DNA of 64,000 nt from Capniomyces stellatus. Its lineage: Eukaryota > Kickxellomycota > Harpellomycetes > Harpellales > Legeriomycetaceae. Both the position numbers and the translations under genes were made by a program. Where the stretch lies: the NCBI GenBank assembly GCA_001661515.1, contig LUVW01000016.1, positions 14,146 through 78,145 on the forward strand, given 5' to 3'. A model generated the notes under the pieces. The model was given only the letters and a program-made list of their open reading frames with translations. It was not told the DNA's origin and did no database searches. Shown here piece after piece: positions 31,372 through 40,662 of the stretch. Positions within the stretch are counted from its first letter, which is position 1; each line of letters starts with the position of its first letter.

Positions 31372-32427
31372 TCATTTCCTAGATTTGGGAAGAATTGATC
31401 GTTTGACAATATGGCAAGTAGATGAATAACGAACCAGCACATTGTCATTTTGGGATTTCTGGGGACACTTTGGGGCATTTATTAGGTAGTCGGCCACGGT
31501 GGTTGGATCAGAATGGTTGATATCTGATGTGCCAGAATTGGAGTTGGAGTTGGAGTTGGGATCAGCAGAAGTAGAAGCAAAGGCAGAGGTAGAAGTAGGA
31601 GTAGGAGTAGGAGTAGGAGTAGGAGTAAAAGTAAAAGTAAAAGTAGAAGTAGAAGTGGGGTTGATGGAGGGATTTTCCAAGTTTAAATGCTGGTCATATT
31701 CATTGGAGTATGCGGGAGACATAAGGTGGTCATAAAGAATGATATTTTGTGGTGAGTATGGAGGAGAGTTGGAGTATAAACTAGGCGAGCCAAAAGGGGG
31801 AGAGTTGGGGCTGTTTGGGACAAATGGCTGTGATGACGGACTGGTGTACCTGACTTTATTGTATAGATATGGATGTTCAGGGGAGGAAATTGGACCAATA
31901 GGAGGCGATGAGTTGGAGTAATTGGAGTAATTGGAGTAATTGGAGTAATTGGAGTAATTGGAGTTTTTACTGTTAGACTGACGATTAAGAGTACTTTGTG
32001 GTTGTGGTTGTGGTTGTGACAAGACTGGGCTAGACTTTGGTGGGCGGTTGAGCAGTTGGTTGGCAAATTTAGATATATTTTTTTGTTCAGAGGTGATTTT
32101 GGCAATTTTATCAGATAGGTTCAATCTGCTGGATTTCTGGTCAATTTGAGGTGCTTTTTTAAAGGAAATCCTCTGTGTTGGGGTAGGCTGGGTATCCAGG
32201 GTCCCATTTTCTTTATACGCGACTGCTGTTTTGATTGGGTTGGAACTAAACAGCTTTTTGCTTTGGCTAATGTTGGTTGGTCTGTTTGGTTCTGGAGGCT
32301 GTAAGACTTGCATTTTACGTTTCTGTGGACTCGAGTTACTATAATTACTATAATTACTAGTATATTTGTTGCTGTTATTTTTACTGTCGCCTTTATCGCC
32401 TTTATTGTTGGAATGGGTTTTGAACAT
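31372..32427 (-). CDS. Low-complexity, probably disordered protein
   Basis: 351 aa, single open frame, no recognised domain. The composition is dominated by Ser, Asn, Pro, Tyr and Thr, with SNYSNYSNYSNY tandem repeats near the middle, a PQPQPQ run, a TFTFTFTPTPTPTP run and an NSNSNSN run. Between these are basic motifs such as SPQKRKMQ and a conserved-looking C-terminal patch (DNVLVRYSSTCHIVKR). The frame stays open across all the repeats, and the non-repeat segments have ordinary codon use, so it is likely a real gene. A nuclear or regulatory role is only a guess. The start is the first ATG of the frame (MFKTHSNNKGDKGD); a short upstream exon cannot be excluded. Confidence 0.55.
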   Translation of the reverse strand: MFKTHSNNKGDKGDSKNNSNKYTSNYSNYSNSSPQKRKMQVLQPPEPNRPTNISQSKKLFSSNPIKTAVAYKENGTLDTQPTPTQRISFKKAPQIDQKSSRLNLSDKIAKITSEQKNISKFANQLLNRPPKSSPVLSQPQPQPQSTLNRQSNSKNSNYSNYSNYSNYSNYSNSSPPIGPISSPEHPYLYNKVRYTSPSSQPFVPNSPNSPPFGSPSLYSNSPPYSPQNIILYDHLMSPAYSNEYDQHLNLENPSINPTSTSTFTFTFTPTPTPTPTPTSTSAFASTSADPNSNSNSNSGTSDINHSDPTTVADYLINAPKCPQKSQNDNVLVRYSSTCHIVKRSILPKSRK

Positions 32428-32589
32428 TGAGATTATCTGTCTAGTTTCGTTTCTAGCCTTTTCGAATGGACTTTTGTTGCTCGTTTCTGTAAAAGTAGCT
32501 ATAAATCAATAATAATAAAATGAGTTCAACCAACAGTTTGATAAAATACTATTTATTTATTTTTGCATAAATATCGATACAAATGCGAG

Positions 32590-33596
32590 TTAAATAAAAC
32601 GGGAATTACATCGTTTGGAATAATCACTGAACAGTCTCGATGCAGAACCTCTGAGCTGCCCTTTAGGAATCTGGGTGGTTAGCTTCATTTGGTTGGCTTG
32701 TTTTTGCTTTTTGAGTAGTGCGGAAGAATTACATACTTTGGCCAATATGTCGTTCAAGTGATTGGTTTCTGTTTCTGTAACCAACTGTTGTTGCAAGGTA
32801 GAGAAAGAAGTGCAAAAAAAGGTTTAAAGTTGAGTTTATAATTAAAAACACTGTTGTAAGGGAGGGGTTTTTTTTTGCTAACCTTGTACAGCTGTCTAAA
32901 CTTGGAACTCTTTTGAAGAGTCGACACTTGGTTTAGCAACACAGTATCGTTGTTCTTTTTGTATATATCAAATATTTTTGACTGATCTCTCTTCCTTTTA
33001 TACAAGAGTTTCCAGTGCTGATTAGTATGCTCAATTAGTGACTGCATGGTTATAGCCAAACAATAAAAACAAGTAAAGTCATAAATAGAAACATTTAGTA
33101 TGGCAGAGGGATGCTGGAATCAAGCAAAAGTGCACAGAATAAAAAAAAAAAAGAACAAGCATGTTGGTCAGACTGAGATTCGCTATAGAGGGGGTTTACT
33201 TACAGGATTCAAGTTCTCCAATTTCAGCAGCTGGTCAGCATTGCAGGATTCCAAGACTGGATTTAGTAAATGAACCGGGATATCTCCTACTTTGCCGATG
33301 CCTATTACAACACCAGAATGAACATTTATATTTTATATTGAAATTCGAATTGAGCTTCTTTGTTTTTACATTGAGATTCAAATTGAGCTTTGTTGTCTTT
33401 TTGTATTTCAGAAAATGTCAAACAAGATGAATAATTGAGAATTAAAAAAGACGCTAGAGTGGAAAGAAATGGTAATGATAATAATAAAATATGACTTGCT
33501 GTCTTTTCTTGCGACCAAAACGCGCGAGCAAATCTCGACCAGGCTAAAAAAACGAAATTCAGGAGCAGAAGTTTGGTGTTTATTATAGCTTGTCAT
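32590..33596 (-). CDS. ELA1: Elongin A-like transcription factor subunit (four exons)
   Basis: Exons are 33596-33500, 33301-33204, 33041-32883 and 32784-32590, giving 182 aa in phase. It reads SLVEICSRVLVARKDS, then IGKVGDIPVHLLNPVLESC, DQLLKLENLNPSLIEHTNQHW, and ends KGQLRGSASRLFSDYSKR. This is the Elongin A domain: the SL..IC BC-box-like start, the VGDIP..LL.PVL..C..DQL..lE..NP F-box-like core and the HT..LW helix. Elongin A joins Elongin C and Cul3/Cul5-type ligases to ubiquitylate stalled RNA polymerase II. Intron 1 uses a GC donor (GCAAGT), required to keep phase. The gene is small compared with animal Elongin A, close to fungal Ela1 cores, and lacks a TFIIS-N domain. Confidence 0.85.
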
Positions 33597-34025
33597 TGAG
33601 AGTTTGGAACATTATTAGTTTGAAGAGAATGAAATCAAAAGTATATAAAGTAACTAAAGTATATAAAGTGAAAAGGATTTGGATTTGGATTTGGATTTGA
33701 AATGTAGTTAAAGTTTGAATGCTTTATGAAAAAAGAAGAAATAGAAAGAAAAAAAAAAGAGAAAAGTTGAATATTTGTTATGGGTAATTTGAAACATTGA
33801 ATTGATTAGTTTAGTTGGAAACAACCAACAAAAGACGGGAAATAAAATGGGGCTAAAAAGGACACCAAGTCCCAAATAAAACGGTTAAAAGTAAAAGTGG
33901 GTAATAATTTGAATTGAATAAGAAAAGTATTAAATTATAAAAAAAAAAAAAAAAAAAAAGATATTACAAATTAATAAAGGAACGCAAGTGAGTGTGGGTG
34001 GGGGAAAGAGCAAGAGTAAAGGAAT
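33597..34025. other. Spacer with a 20-base poly-A tract
   Basis: Purine-rich on the plus strand, with an A-run at about 33940-33959. It contains the ELA1 promoter and YOS9 3' UTR. No gene is seen. Confidence 0.5.
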
Positions 34026-36489
34026 TTATAGTTCGTCTCTGTACTCGTCTTCAGGGTCTGATTGGTCAGAGGGAGGAGTGTCCTGATTGATATTATTATT
34101 ATTGTTGGGATTTTTGTTGACGAAATCATTGACACTTTTGTCGTCAGATTTAGCCTTGGCGTTCTTTTTTTCACCAGAGTTCTTGTTGACAAAGTTGTCA
34201 ATGGCGAGGTTGTCAATGTCGGCTTGTTTATCCATGTACATTCGCTGTTCCTCCATATTGGCGTTGGCGAGTTTGAGCATTTCAATGTCTTTTTTCTTTT
34301 TTTCAATTTCCTCGATCTGTTCCTTGGTCAGTCCAGCCTTTTCCTTCTGTCCATTTATTCCTTTCAGCACCAATTCGGTCATTGCATCTACGGGATTTTT
34401 CTTTTTTGGGTTGAATCTGGACTTGGATTTGGACTTTTTCCTGCTATTCAAACCTCCATTTCCATAATCGTCTTCATCTTCATCATCATTGTTGTTCCCT
34501 CCTGAGTTTGCGTTCTTTCCTACTAGATCCACTTGTTGTCCTGGTCTCATGAGTCCTGTGAGAAACGTATTTGCCATATTCATTACTTGTTCATTATCTA
34601 CTCGGAGCCCAAACCCTGCTAGTGGATCATCAATTACATTATCTTCATTTTCATTTTCGTTTTCATTTTCATTTTCATTTTCATTTTCGTTTTCATTTTC
34701 ATTTTCGTTTTCGTTTTCATTTTCATTTTCATTTTCATTTTCATTTTCTCCTTTTTGTCCTGAATTAGATTTAGATTTAGATTTAGATTTAGATTTAGAT
34801 TTAGATTTAGATTTCGACTTTGGGTTTGGATTTGGATTTGGATTTGGATCTGGATTCAAAGCTCCACCCATAAACATATTTGCTATGTTCAGGATTTGGT
34901 CTCTGCTTGCTTCGATTTCTTTTCTTTTTCTTTCTTCTTTTTCTTCTTTTTCCTCCTTGGTCAAATCCCGGTCATCCCCGGCGGATTGGCCTCCAGAAAC
35001 CCCGAGAACCATGTTGGCCATTTTCAAAAACTGGTCGCTTTCTTTGGGAAGTTCAGCCTTTTTGTCCATTTTTTGATCCTTTTTGTTCATTTTTTGATCC
35101 TTGTTTTTTTGTTTCTTTTTGTCTCCAGAGTTTTCATTTTCTTTTTCGTTTCTGATCCTGTTTTCCAGCTCCTTTTTCTGCGTTTTCAGAGCTTCGATAT
35201 TCTTGGCCATTTCACTGATGTTCTGAACCTCTTCGACCAATCGTTTATATTCTTGAGCCAGCGCTTCTAGTTCTTGTAAACTTTCTGCATCATTGTCAAC
35301 AATTGACTTTTCTTTTCCTTTTCCTTGGTTGTTTTCTTTTCCTTGGTTGTTTTCTTTTCCTTGGTTGTTATCTACTTCCAGACTATCTAGAGTTATAACT
35401 TTGATTCCGCCTTTATCACGTGCCAACAATTTCCCATCCAGAATCTTCTGCATTATTTTGTTCAGATTTTCGCTTTTTGCCTGTCCCACTGCCTGTCCAA
35501 CTGCCAGACCTTCCTTGTTTTTATCCACGTACTTTTTGTTCGAGTGCATTGGCATGTCCATAATTGCTCTGTTCAGTCCGCTCACATCGTTCATTTGGCT
35601 TGTAAACGCTGTCGTGTTCAGAATGTTGCTGCATTTTATCTCAAATCCCTCACTTGTCAACTTATCGTAAAACAGCTCGTTTGAACACAGCCGGGGCGTC
35701 TGGATAATTATCAGGTATTTGCACGTCGATGTTTCTGTTACCTGCTGTACGTGTGTGTCCAGTCTAGGGTTACAATGGTACTGCACCTCTATTGTCCTTG
35801 GCTTGTTTGTCAGGTCGCAAATCGTTCCCTCTCCCCATATTTGCGATATAAACCGCTTTCTTCCCGAACTTTGGATCCTTGACTTCACCAGATCCCCCCT
35901 CTTCTTCCCCACCTCGTTTTTTGCCTCCCCCTTCCTGTCTGGAAGCCCCTGCGTCATCCTATGCTCGTACTGCCCCAAGTAAAACTCCAAAAGCACCATC
36001 TTCTGAATCATTGGCGGGTCATTCTCTGTCGAAACATGCACCTGCCTCACGTGTCTTTCATGGCAGTACTCGTACACCCACCACCCCATCGAATACTCCA
36101 AACATACCCCCTTCAGCGGCTTTAGCAACTCCAACCCTTCTCTCAGCACGATCTCCTGCTCCTCAGGACTCAAATTCCTCTCCCTCTCCTCCTTTACCTT
36201 CTTTGCCCTAACCTCATCTTCGTCCTCCTCAGCATACGGTATCAGGCACAGCATCCTTGGCCCATCTTTCCCCCCCGTCTTGAACACCCGCGCATCATAA
36301 AACATATCCTGATTCAACCCATTTATTGTATAGAACCTCTTCATCGCCAGTGAATCTTCCAAACCTTTGCCCACATCCTTTGAATTCCTTTTTGCCAAAC
36401 TCTCGTTGTTTTTCTCCTACATTAGCACACCACCAGTTTTATTCCTTTTAGCCCTCTATTCAACTTTTCATCACATATATCCTACCCTT

Positions 36490-36523
<34 letters not shown>

Positions 36524-36793
36524 NNNNCCCCCCCCCCCCCCCCCACTTTCTCCTCTCTCAAAAAAAACAAACACTATCCCCTCCCAGTTAAGCCTACTTA
36601 CTATTATCAGCATACTAGCCGCCAATCTGGTCTCTTTCACTGGTCTGCCATTATAGTCAATTGTGTATTTAGGATACTCAAATAAATCTTCTAGCAACGA
36701 AGCTGGGTACGATTCAGGATTGAACGTGCTTGCTCTTACTTTGTTTTGCAATAACACTATCAATAGAATACTAGAAATTGACACTGCCCTCAT
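34026..36793 (-). CDS. YOS9: Yos9/OS-9-like ER lectin (MRH domain), two exons
   Basis: Exon 1 is 36793-36602 (signal peptide, then LFEYPKYTIDYNGRPV) and exon 2 is 36416-34026 (begins EKNNESLAKRNSKD), for 860 aa. The MRH lectin domain is clear: CLEYSMGWWVYEYCHERHVRQ, then GTICDLTNKPRTIEVQYHC and STCKYLIIIQTPRLC, with the conserved Trp pair and Cys pattern. Yos9/OS-9 binds terminal alpha-1,6-mannose on misfolded glycoproteins and hands them to the Hrd1 ERAD ligase. The C-terminal half is highly charged and repetitive, with three repeats of the frame N(M/I)..M..G and in-frame hexanucleotide expansions giving Asn-Glu, Lys-Ser and Asn-Pro dipeptide runs. The intron contains a long homopolymer with an assembly gap. 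There is no HDEL-like tail; the end is EDEYRDEL, which closely resembles an ER-retention signal. Confidence 0.92.
36493..36544. repeat. Poly-C tract with 4-N gap inside the YOS9 intron
   Basis: 31 C, then NNNN (36524-36527), then 17 C. On the YOS9 sense strand this is poly-G. The true length is unknown because the assembly broke here. Confidence 0.95.
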
Positions 36794-37666
36794 TTTTCTC
36801 TCAGCTTTTCTCTTTCCCTCTTTTATTTTCTTACTCTTTTTTACTTTGCTTATCTCGATGATTGGCTTTCCTATAAAAGTAATTCCATAACTTGGTTATG
36901 AGTTCTTTATTTATCAACTTTTAGATTTGTGAGATTTGTACAATTATCTATATCAAGTCCTTTCAAGTCTTAAATACATTTAAGGAAAAAAAATCCAATA
37001 ATTTAGATTTTACTAGTCACCAAAGCATTTTCTTAATATTGTATTCTAGCATTCTAATTAGTCCTTTCTGCTTTGCAATTTTACACCTCTCAATTTTTAA
37101 TTCATCAATGTCTTTCCTATTTATAAACTCGATATTCTGCATAAAAATTGTCCGATTCTCAAAACTTACAAATAAGCGCCCCCCCCAAGCCAAAAACTGC
37201 CTTTATTATAAAGTTCTATAAATAAATACAATAGAACTTCACCCAATCATTTTTTAGCTTTTTTTGCTTTTTCACTTAACGACTCAATTTTTCACTTATT
37301 GTCAACGTAAAATTACAGGCTTAATCATCAACTCTAGCCCGGGAAATTATCTACTTTAACTACTCTATTTTACATTTATTTATACCATCTGGATCATCAT
37401 TAGTAAAGTATGGCCAAGTCTATTTCCTTTTGTTTTCGCAAATTTGGGTATTACAAACTGATGCTAATCTTTTAGTTAACTAGAACTAAACCAACCACAA
37501 TTAAGATCAAAATAATTCCGGTTTATTTGCACTTGAATTAATTCAAGCTCAACCAACCCAAAAACATAGATTGGCAATACTCCAGCAATATTCTGGGAAT
37601 AAGATAATAATAATGAATATAGTCTAAAAAGGTTTTATAAGTTTGAAATGAACACGAAGTTGTATT
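36794..37666. other. Spacer upstream of YOS9
   Basis: AT-rich, pyrimidine-leaning near the YOS9 start, with an 8-base C run at 37179-37186. No gene is seen. Confidence 0.5.
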
Positions 37667-38563
37667 CTATACCGGCATTATGTCAAACTGCTCTTTGCAA
37701 TATTTAACAATCCCTGCTTGGTCTTTATCATTAATTGCCTTTGCGCATTTTTCCTCGTCGTTTCTGCAGTATCTGGCAATGTCAATATCATTGTTTTCGT
37801 CTCTAGCCTTCTTGCATTTTGATTCTACGTATTCATCTCTACAGTAATTGATAACATCCTGAATGTTGCCTGCTTCCATTGCTGTTTTGCATTTTGATTT
37901 ATTGCATTTACAAGTTGAAGGACAATAATTTCTGATCATATTCTGGTTGCCAGATAATCTTGCGGCTTCGCACTTCTCAGGGACTGTCAAACAGTCGCAG
38001 AACATGTGGAAATAGGTGTGGTTTCCTGATTGCATGGCCTCCCTACACTTATCCTTGACGACATGTCTTGGGCAATGTCTCTTGATTCCTGCAATATCAT
38101 TTTGGCTGATTGCGAGCTGACATCTATCAACAGGTGGAGGAGGAGGTGGTGGTGGTGGTGGTGGTGGTGGTGGACGAGGTGGTGGTGGTCTTGGTCTACA
38201 TGGTGGAGGAGGTGGTGGTGGTCTTGGTCTACATGGCGGTGGTCGACGAGGTGGTGGACGGCATATTTTTACGTGACGACGATGTTTATGGCAAGCTATT
38301 TTACGTGCCCTACATTTCAAAATAGGGAAGCATTTTCTTGGTTTTGGCGGACAACAAGAGCGACGACCTCCACCTCCGCCTCCTTTACGGAAAATCATGT
38401 TGAACTCATCGGATTCCCCTCCATTAGTAACTACACCTGATTCATAGTTGCTGCTATCAATGTTTTTACTGTCATACTCTGAAACGCCCTGGTTGCTGTT
38501 TGGGTTCTCTGCTAGAGCCAAACTGGCAATGACTGAGCACAGTAGGTATATATTGAACTTCAT
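37667..38563 (-). CDS. Secreted Cys-module / polyproline-stalk protein A
   Basis: 298 aa, single exon, no family I recognise. Signal peptide at about 1-18 (LALA), then an acidic Ser/Asn segment, a Gly6-Arg2 turn, a basic Cys-rich patch (70-101), and a Pro/Arg/Cys stalk (101-145) with CRPRPPPP units. The C-terminal part is six modules, each exactly Cys-x15-Cys: 148-164, 173-189, 198-214, 225-241, 250-266 and 273-289, most with a pattern C..A....n...i..yC. Extra Cys lie at 191, 218 and 220. A secreted structural or adhesive protein is my inference. It is paralogous to the gene at 39874-40662, in the same orientation. The promoter-side sequence is also conserved between the copies, so the duplication included regulatory DNA. 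Confidence 0.8.
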   Translation of the reverse strand: MKFNIYLLCSVIASLALAENPNSNQGVSEYDSKNIDSSNYESGVVTNGGESDEFNMIFRKGGGGGGRRSCCPPKPRKCFPILKCRARKIACHKHRRHVKICRPPPRRPPPCRPRPPPPPPPCRPRPPPPRPPPPPPPPPPPPPPVDRCQLAISQNDIAGIKRHCPRHVVKDKCREAMQSGNHTYFHMFCDCLTVPEKCEAARLSGNQNMIRNYCPSTCKCNKSKCKTAMEAGNIQDVINYCRDEYVESKCKKARDENNDIDIARYCRNDEEKCAKAINDKDQAGIVKYCKEQFDIMPV

Positions 38564-39873
38564 TCTTGTGGTTTCAGTTCAACCTAGTGTGGATTGTTCT
38601 AAATTCTAGTGATTCTGATGCTGATAATGATTTTAATACTGATAATGTTTTCACTACTGAGATTCCTAAATACTAGAAAACGATGTATATGTTTATAAAA
38701 GATTTATTTGTAAAAGTCTTGGGCAATGATTAAAACTTTAAAGGTGGAAAAAGTGCGACCTTTTATATTGCCGACTAGTTTATAAAAACTGCAAACTAAC
38801 ATCAGGCACTTGCAGCTTACACATAGTTGTTTCTAGCTTGGTTAACACAATAGCTACATATACCTATATTAATACAATATCAACATACTTCATCAACATC
38901 TAGTTCCAACTACAACGCTATATTGTTGTACTAAAATCCTATACATTTTCTTCGTAAGTGCCTAGAATTAAATACTAATTTAATAATACTTTACTGTGGN
39001 NNNNNNNNNNNNNNNNNNNNNNNNNNNNNNNNNNNNNNNNNNNNNNNNNNNNNNNNNNNNNNNNNNNNNNNNNNNNNNNNNNNNNNNNNNNNNNNNNNNN
39101 NNNNNNNNNNNNNNNNNNNNNNNNNNNNNNNNNNNNNNNNNNNNNNNNNNNNNNNNNNNNNNNNNNNNNNNNNNNNNNNNNNNNNNNNNNNNNNNNNNNN
39201 NNNNNNNNNNNNNNNNNNNNNNNNNNNNNNNNNNNNNNNNNNNNNNNNNNNNNNNNNNNNNNNNNNNNNNNNNNNNNNNNNNNNNNNNNNNNNNNNNNNN
39301 NNNNNNNNNNNNNNNNNNNNNNNNNNNNNNNNNNNNNNNNNNNNNNNNNNNNNNNNNNNNNNNNNNNNNNNNNNNNNNNNNNNNNNNNNNNNNNNNNNNN
39401 NNNNNNNNNNNNNNNNNNNNNNNNNNNNNNNNNNNNNNNNNNNNNNNNNNNNNNNNNNAATAATAATAAAAATGTCAAAGCTACTGACACCAATTGGTCC
39501 AACTTGCGGCCTTAATAACGCCAAAACAATACAGTAACCACACATTTTGCTAAATTACAATAAACACAAGTGAATTTTATCCAAAATAGTCTCACAAATC
39601 CAATAAAAAAAAGCACGTAATAAAACAATACAGCTTGGGGTAATTTATACATATACTTGTTTGTTCAGTATCAAATGTGGATGTGTTCAACTAGTAATAC
39701 TTTATTTGTGTCTCCTAAGCAAAGCCAGGAAGGTGCTTGCCTGACCAGGCAAAAAATCTACCGCCTACCAATCTAAACTACTAGTAAAACTGAAAATAGT
39801 ACTTAAATATAAAAGCCCATAAAATCCAAGTATAAATAGGAAAAATAAAAGTCGATATGAGGTAGACTATCTA
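38564..39873. other. Spacer between paralogues, including assembly gap
   Basis: About 430 bases upstream of paralogue A (similar to the upstream of B over its first 60 bases), then 459 N, then about 415 AT-rich bases downstream of paralogue B. No gene is seen in the readable parts. Confidence 0.6.
39000..39458. other. Assembly gap (459 N)
   Basis: A run of N inside a tandem paralogue array. It might hide a further repeat or a collapsed copy. Open frames reported across it are artefacts. Confidence 0.99.
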
Positions 39874-40662
39874 TTAATACACAGATTCTGGTACGGGTTG
39901 TTCTTTACAGTACTTGAGTATTCCGTCTTCATCATTTTCGGCTGTTGCCTTTGCACATTTTTCCTCGTCGTTTCTGCAGTATCTGGCAATGTTGATCTCA
40001 TTGTTCTCATCTCTTGACTTTTTGCACTTGAGTTTGACATATTCTTCTCTGCAATACTTGATAACATCTTGAATATTGTTTTGACGAATTGCGAGCTTGC
40101 ATCTATCAACAGGTGGTGGTGGTGGTGGTGGTGGTCTTGGTCTACATGGTGGTGGTCTTGGAGGTGGTGGACGACAAATCGGTTGCCTGTGTGGTGGTGG
40201 GCGATATGGTTTACAATGTCTTGGTGGTGGTGGAGGTGGTGGACGAGGTGGTGGTTTTGGTCTACATGATGGTGGTCGACGAGGTGGTGGGCGGCAAATT
40301 ATTGGCTTGCGTGGTGGTGGACGATATGGTTTACAAATTCTTGGTGGTGGTGGACGGCATTTTTTCACGTGATGATGACGATGTTTATGGCAAACTATTT
40401 TACATGCCTTACGTTTCAAAACAGGGAAGCATTTTCTTGGTTTTGGCGGACTACAAGAGCGACGACCTCCACCTCCGCCTCCTTTACGGAAAATCACGTT
40501 GAACTCATCGGATTCCCCTCCATTAGTAACTACACCTGATTCATAGTTGCTGCTATCAATGTTTTTACTGTCATACTCTGAAACGCCCTGGTTGCTATTT
40601 GGTTTCTCTGCTAAAGTTAAACTGGAAATGACCGAGTACAATAGGCATACTTTGAACCTCAT
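39874..40662 (-). CDS. Secreted Cys-module / polyproline-stalk protein B
   Basis: 262 aa, single exon. It shares its first 80 residues almost exactly with paralogue A (signal peptide, acidic segment, Gly6-Arg2, Cys-Pro-Pro). The stalk is longer (about 102-185), with repeated CRPPPPRxC and CKPYRPPP units. It has only three Cys-x15-Cys modules: 188-204, 213-229 and 236-252. The first is a hybrid that begins like module 1 of paralogue A (DRCxLAIxQN) and continues like module 4 (NIQDVIxYCRxEYV), consistent with deletion of modules in between by unequal recombination. The function is unknown; extracellular location is inferred from the signal peptide and Cys content. Confidence 0.8.
   Translation of the reverse strand: MRFKVCLLYSVISSLTLAEKPNSNQGVSEYDSKNIDSSNYESGVVTNGGESDEFNVIFRKGGGGGGRRSCSPPKPRKCFPVLKRKACKIVCHKHRHHHVKKCRPPPPRICKPYRPPPRKPIICRPPPRRPPSCRPKPPPRPPPPPPPRHCKPYRPPPHRQPICRPPPPRPPPCRPRPPPPPPPPVDRCKLAIRQNNIQDVIKYCREEYVKLKCKKSRDENNEINIARYCRNDEEKCAKATAENDEDGILKYCKEQPVPESVY

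Noticed and set aside
36367..36793. Frames of poly-Pro and poly-Gly around the C homopolymer
   Set aside because: Artefacts of the homopolymer and the four N; the region is the YOS9 intron.
38975..39545. Open frames of 155-184 codons across the N gap
   Set aside because: Artefact of unknown bases.
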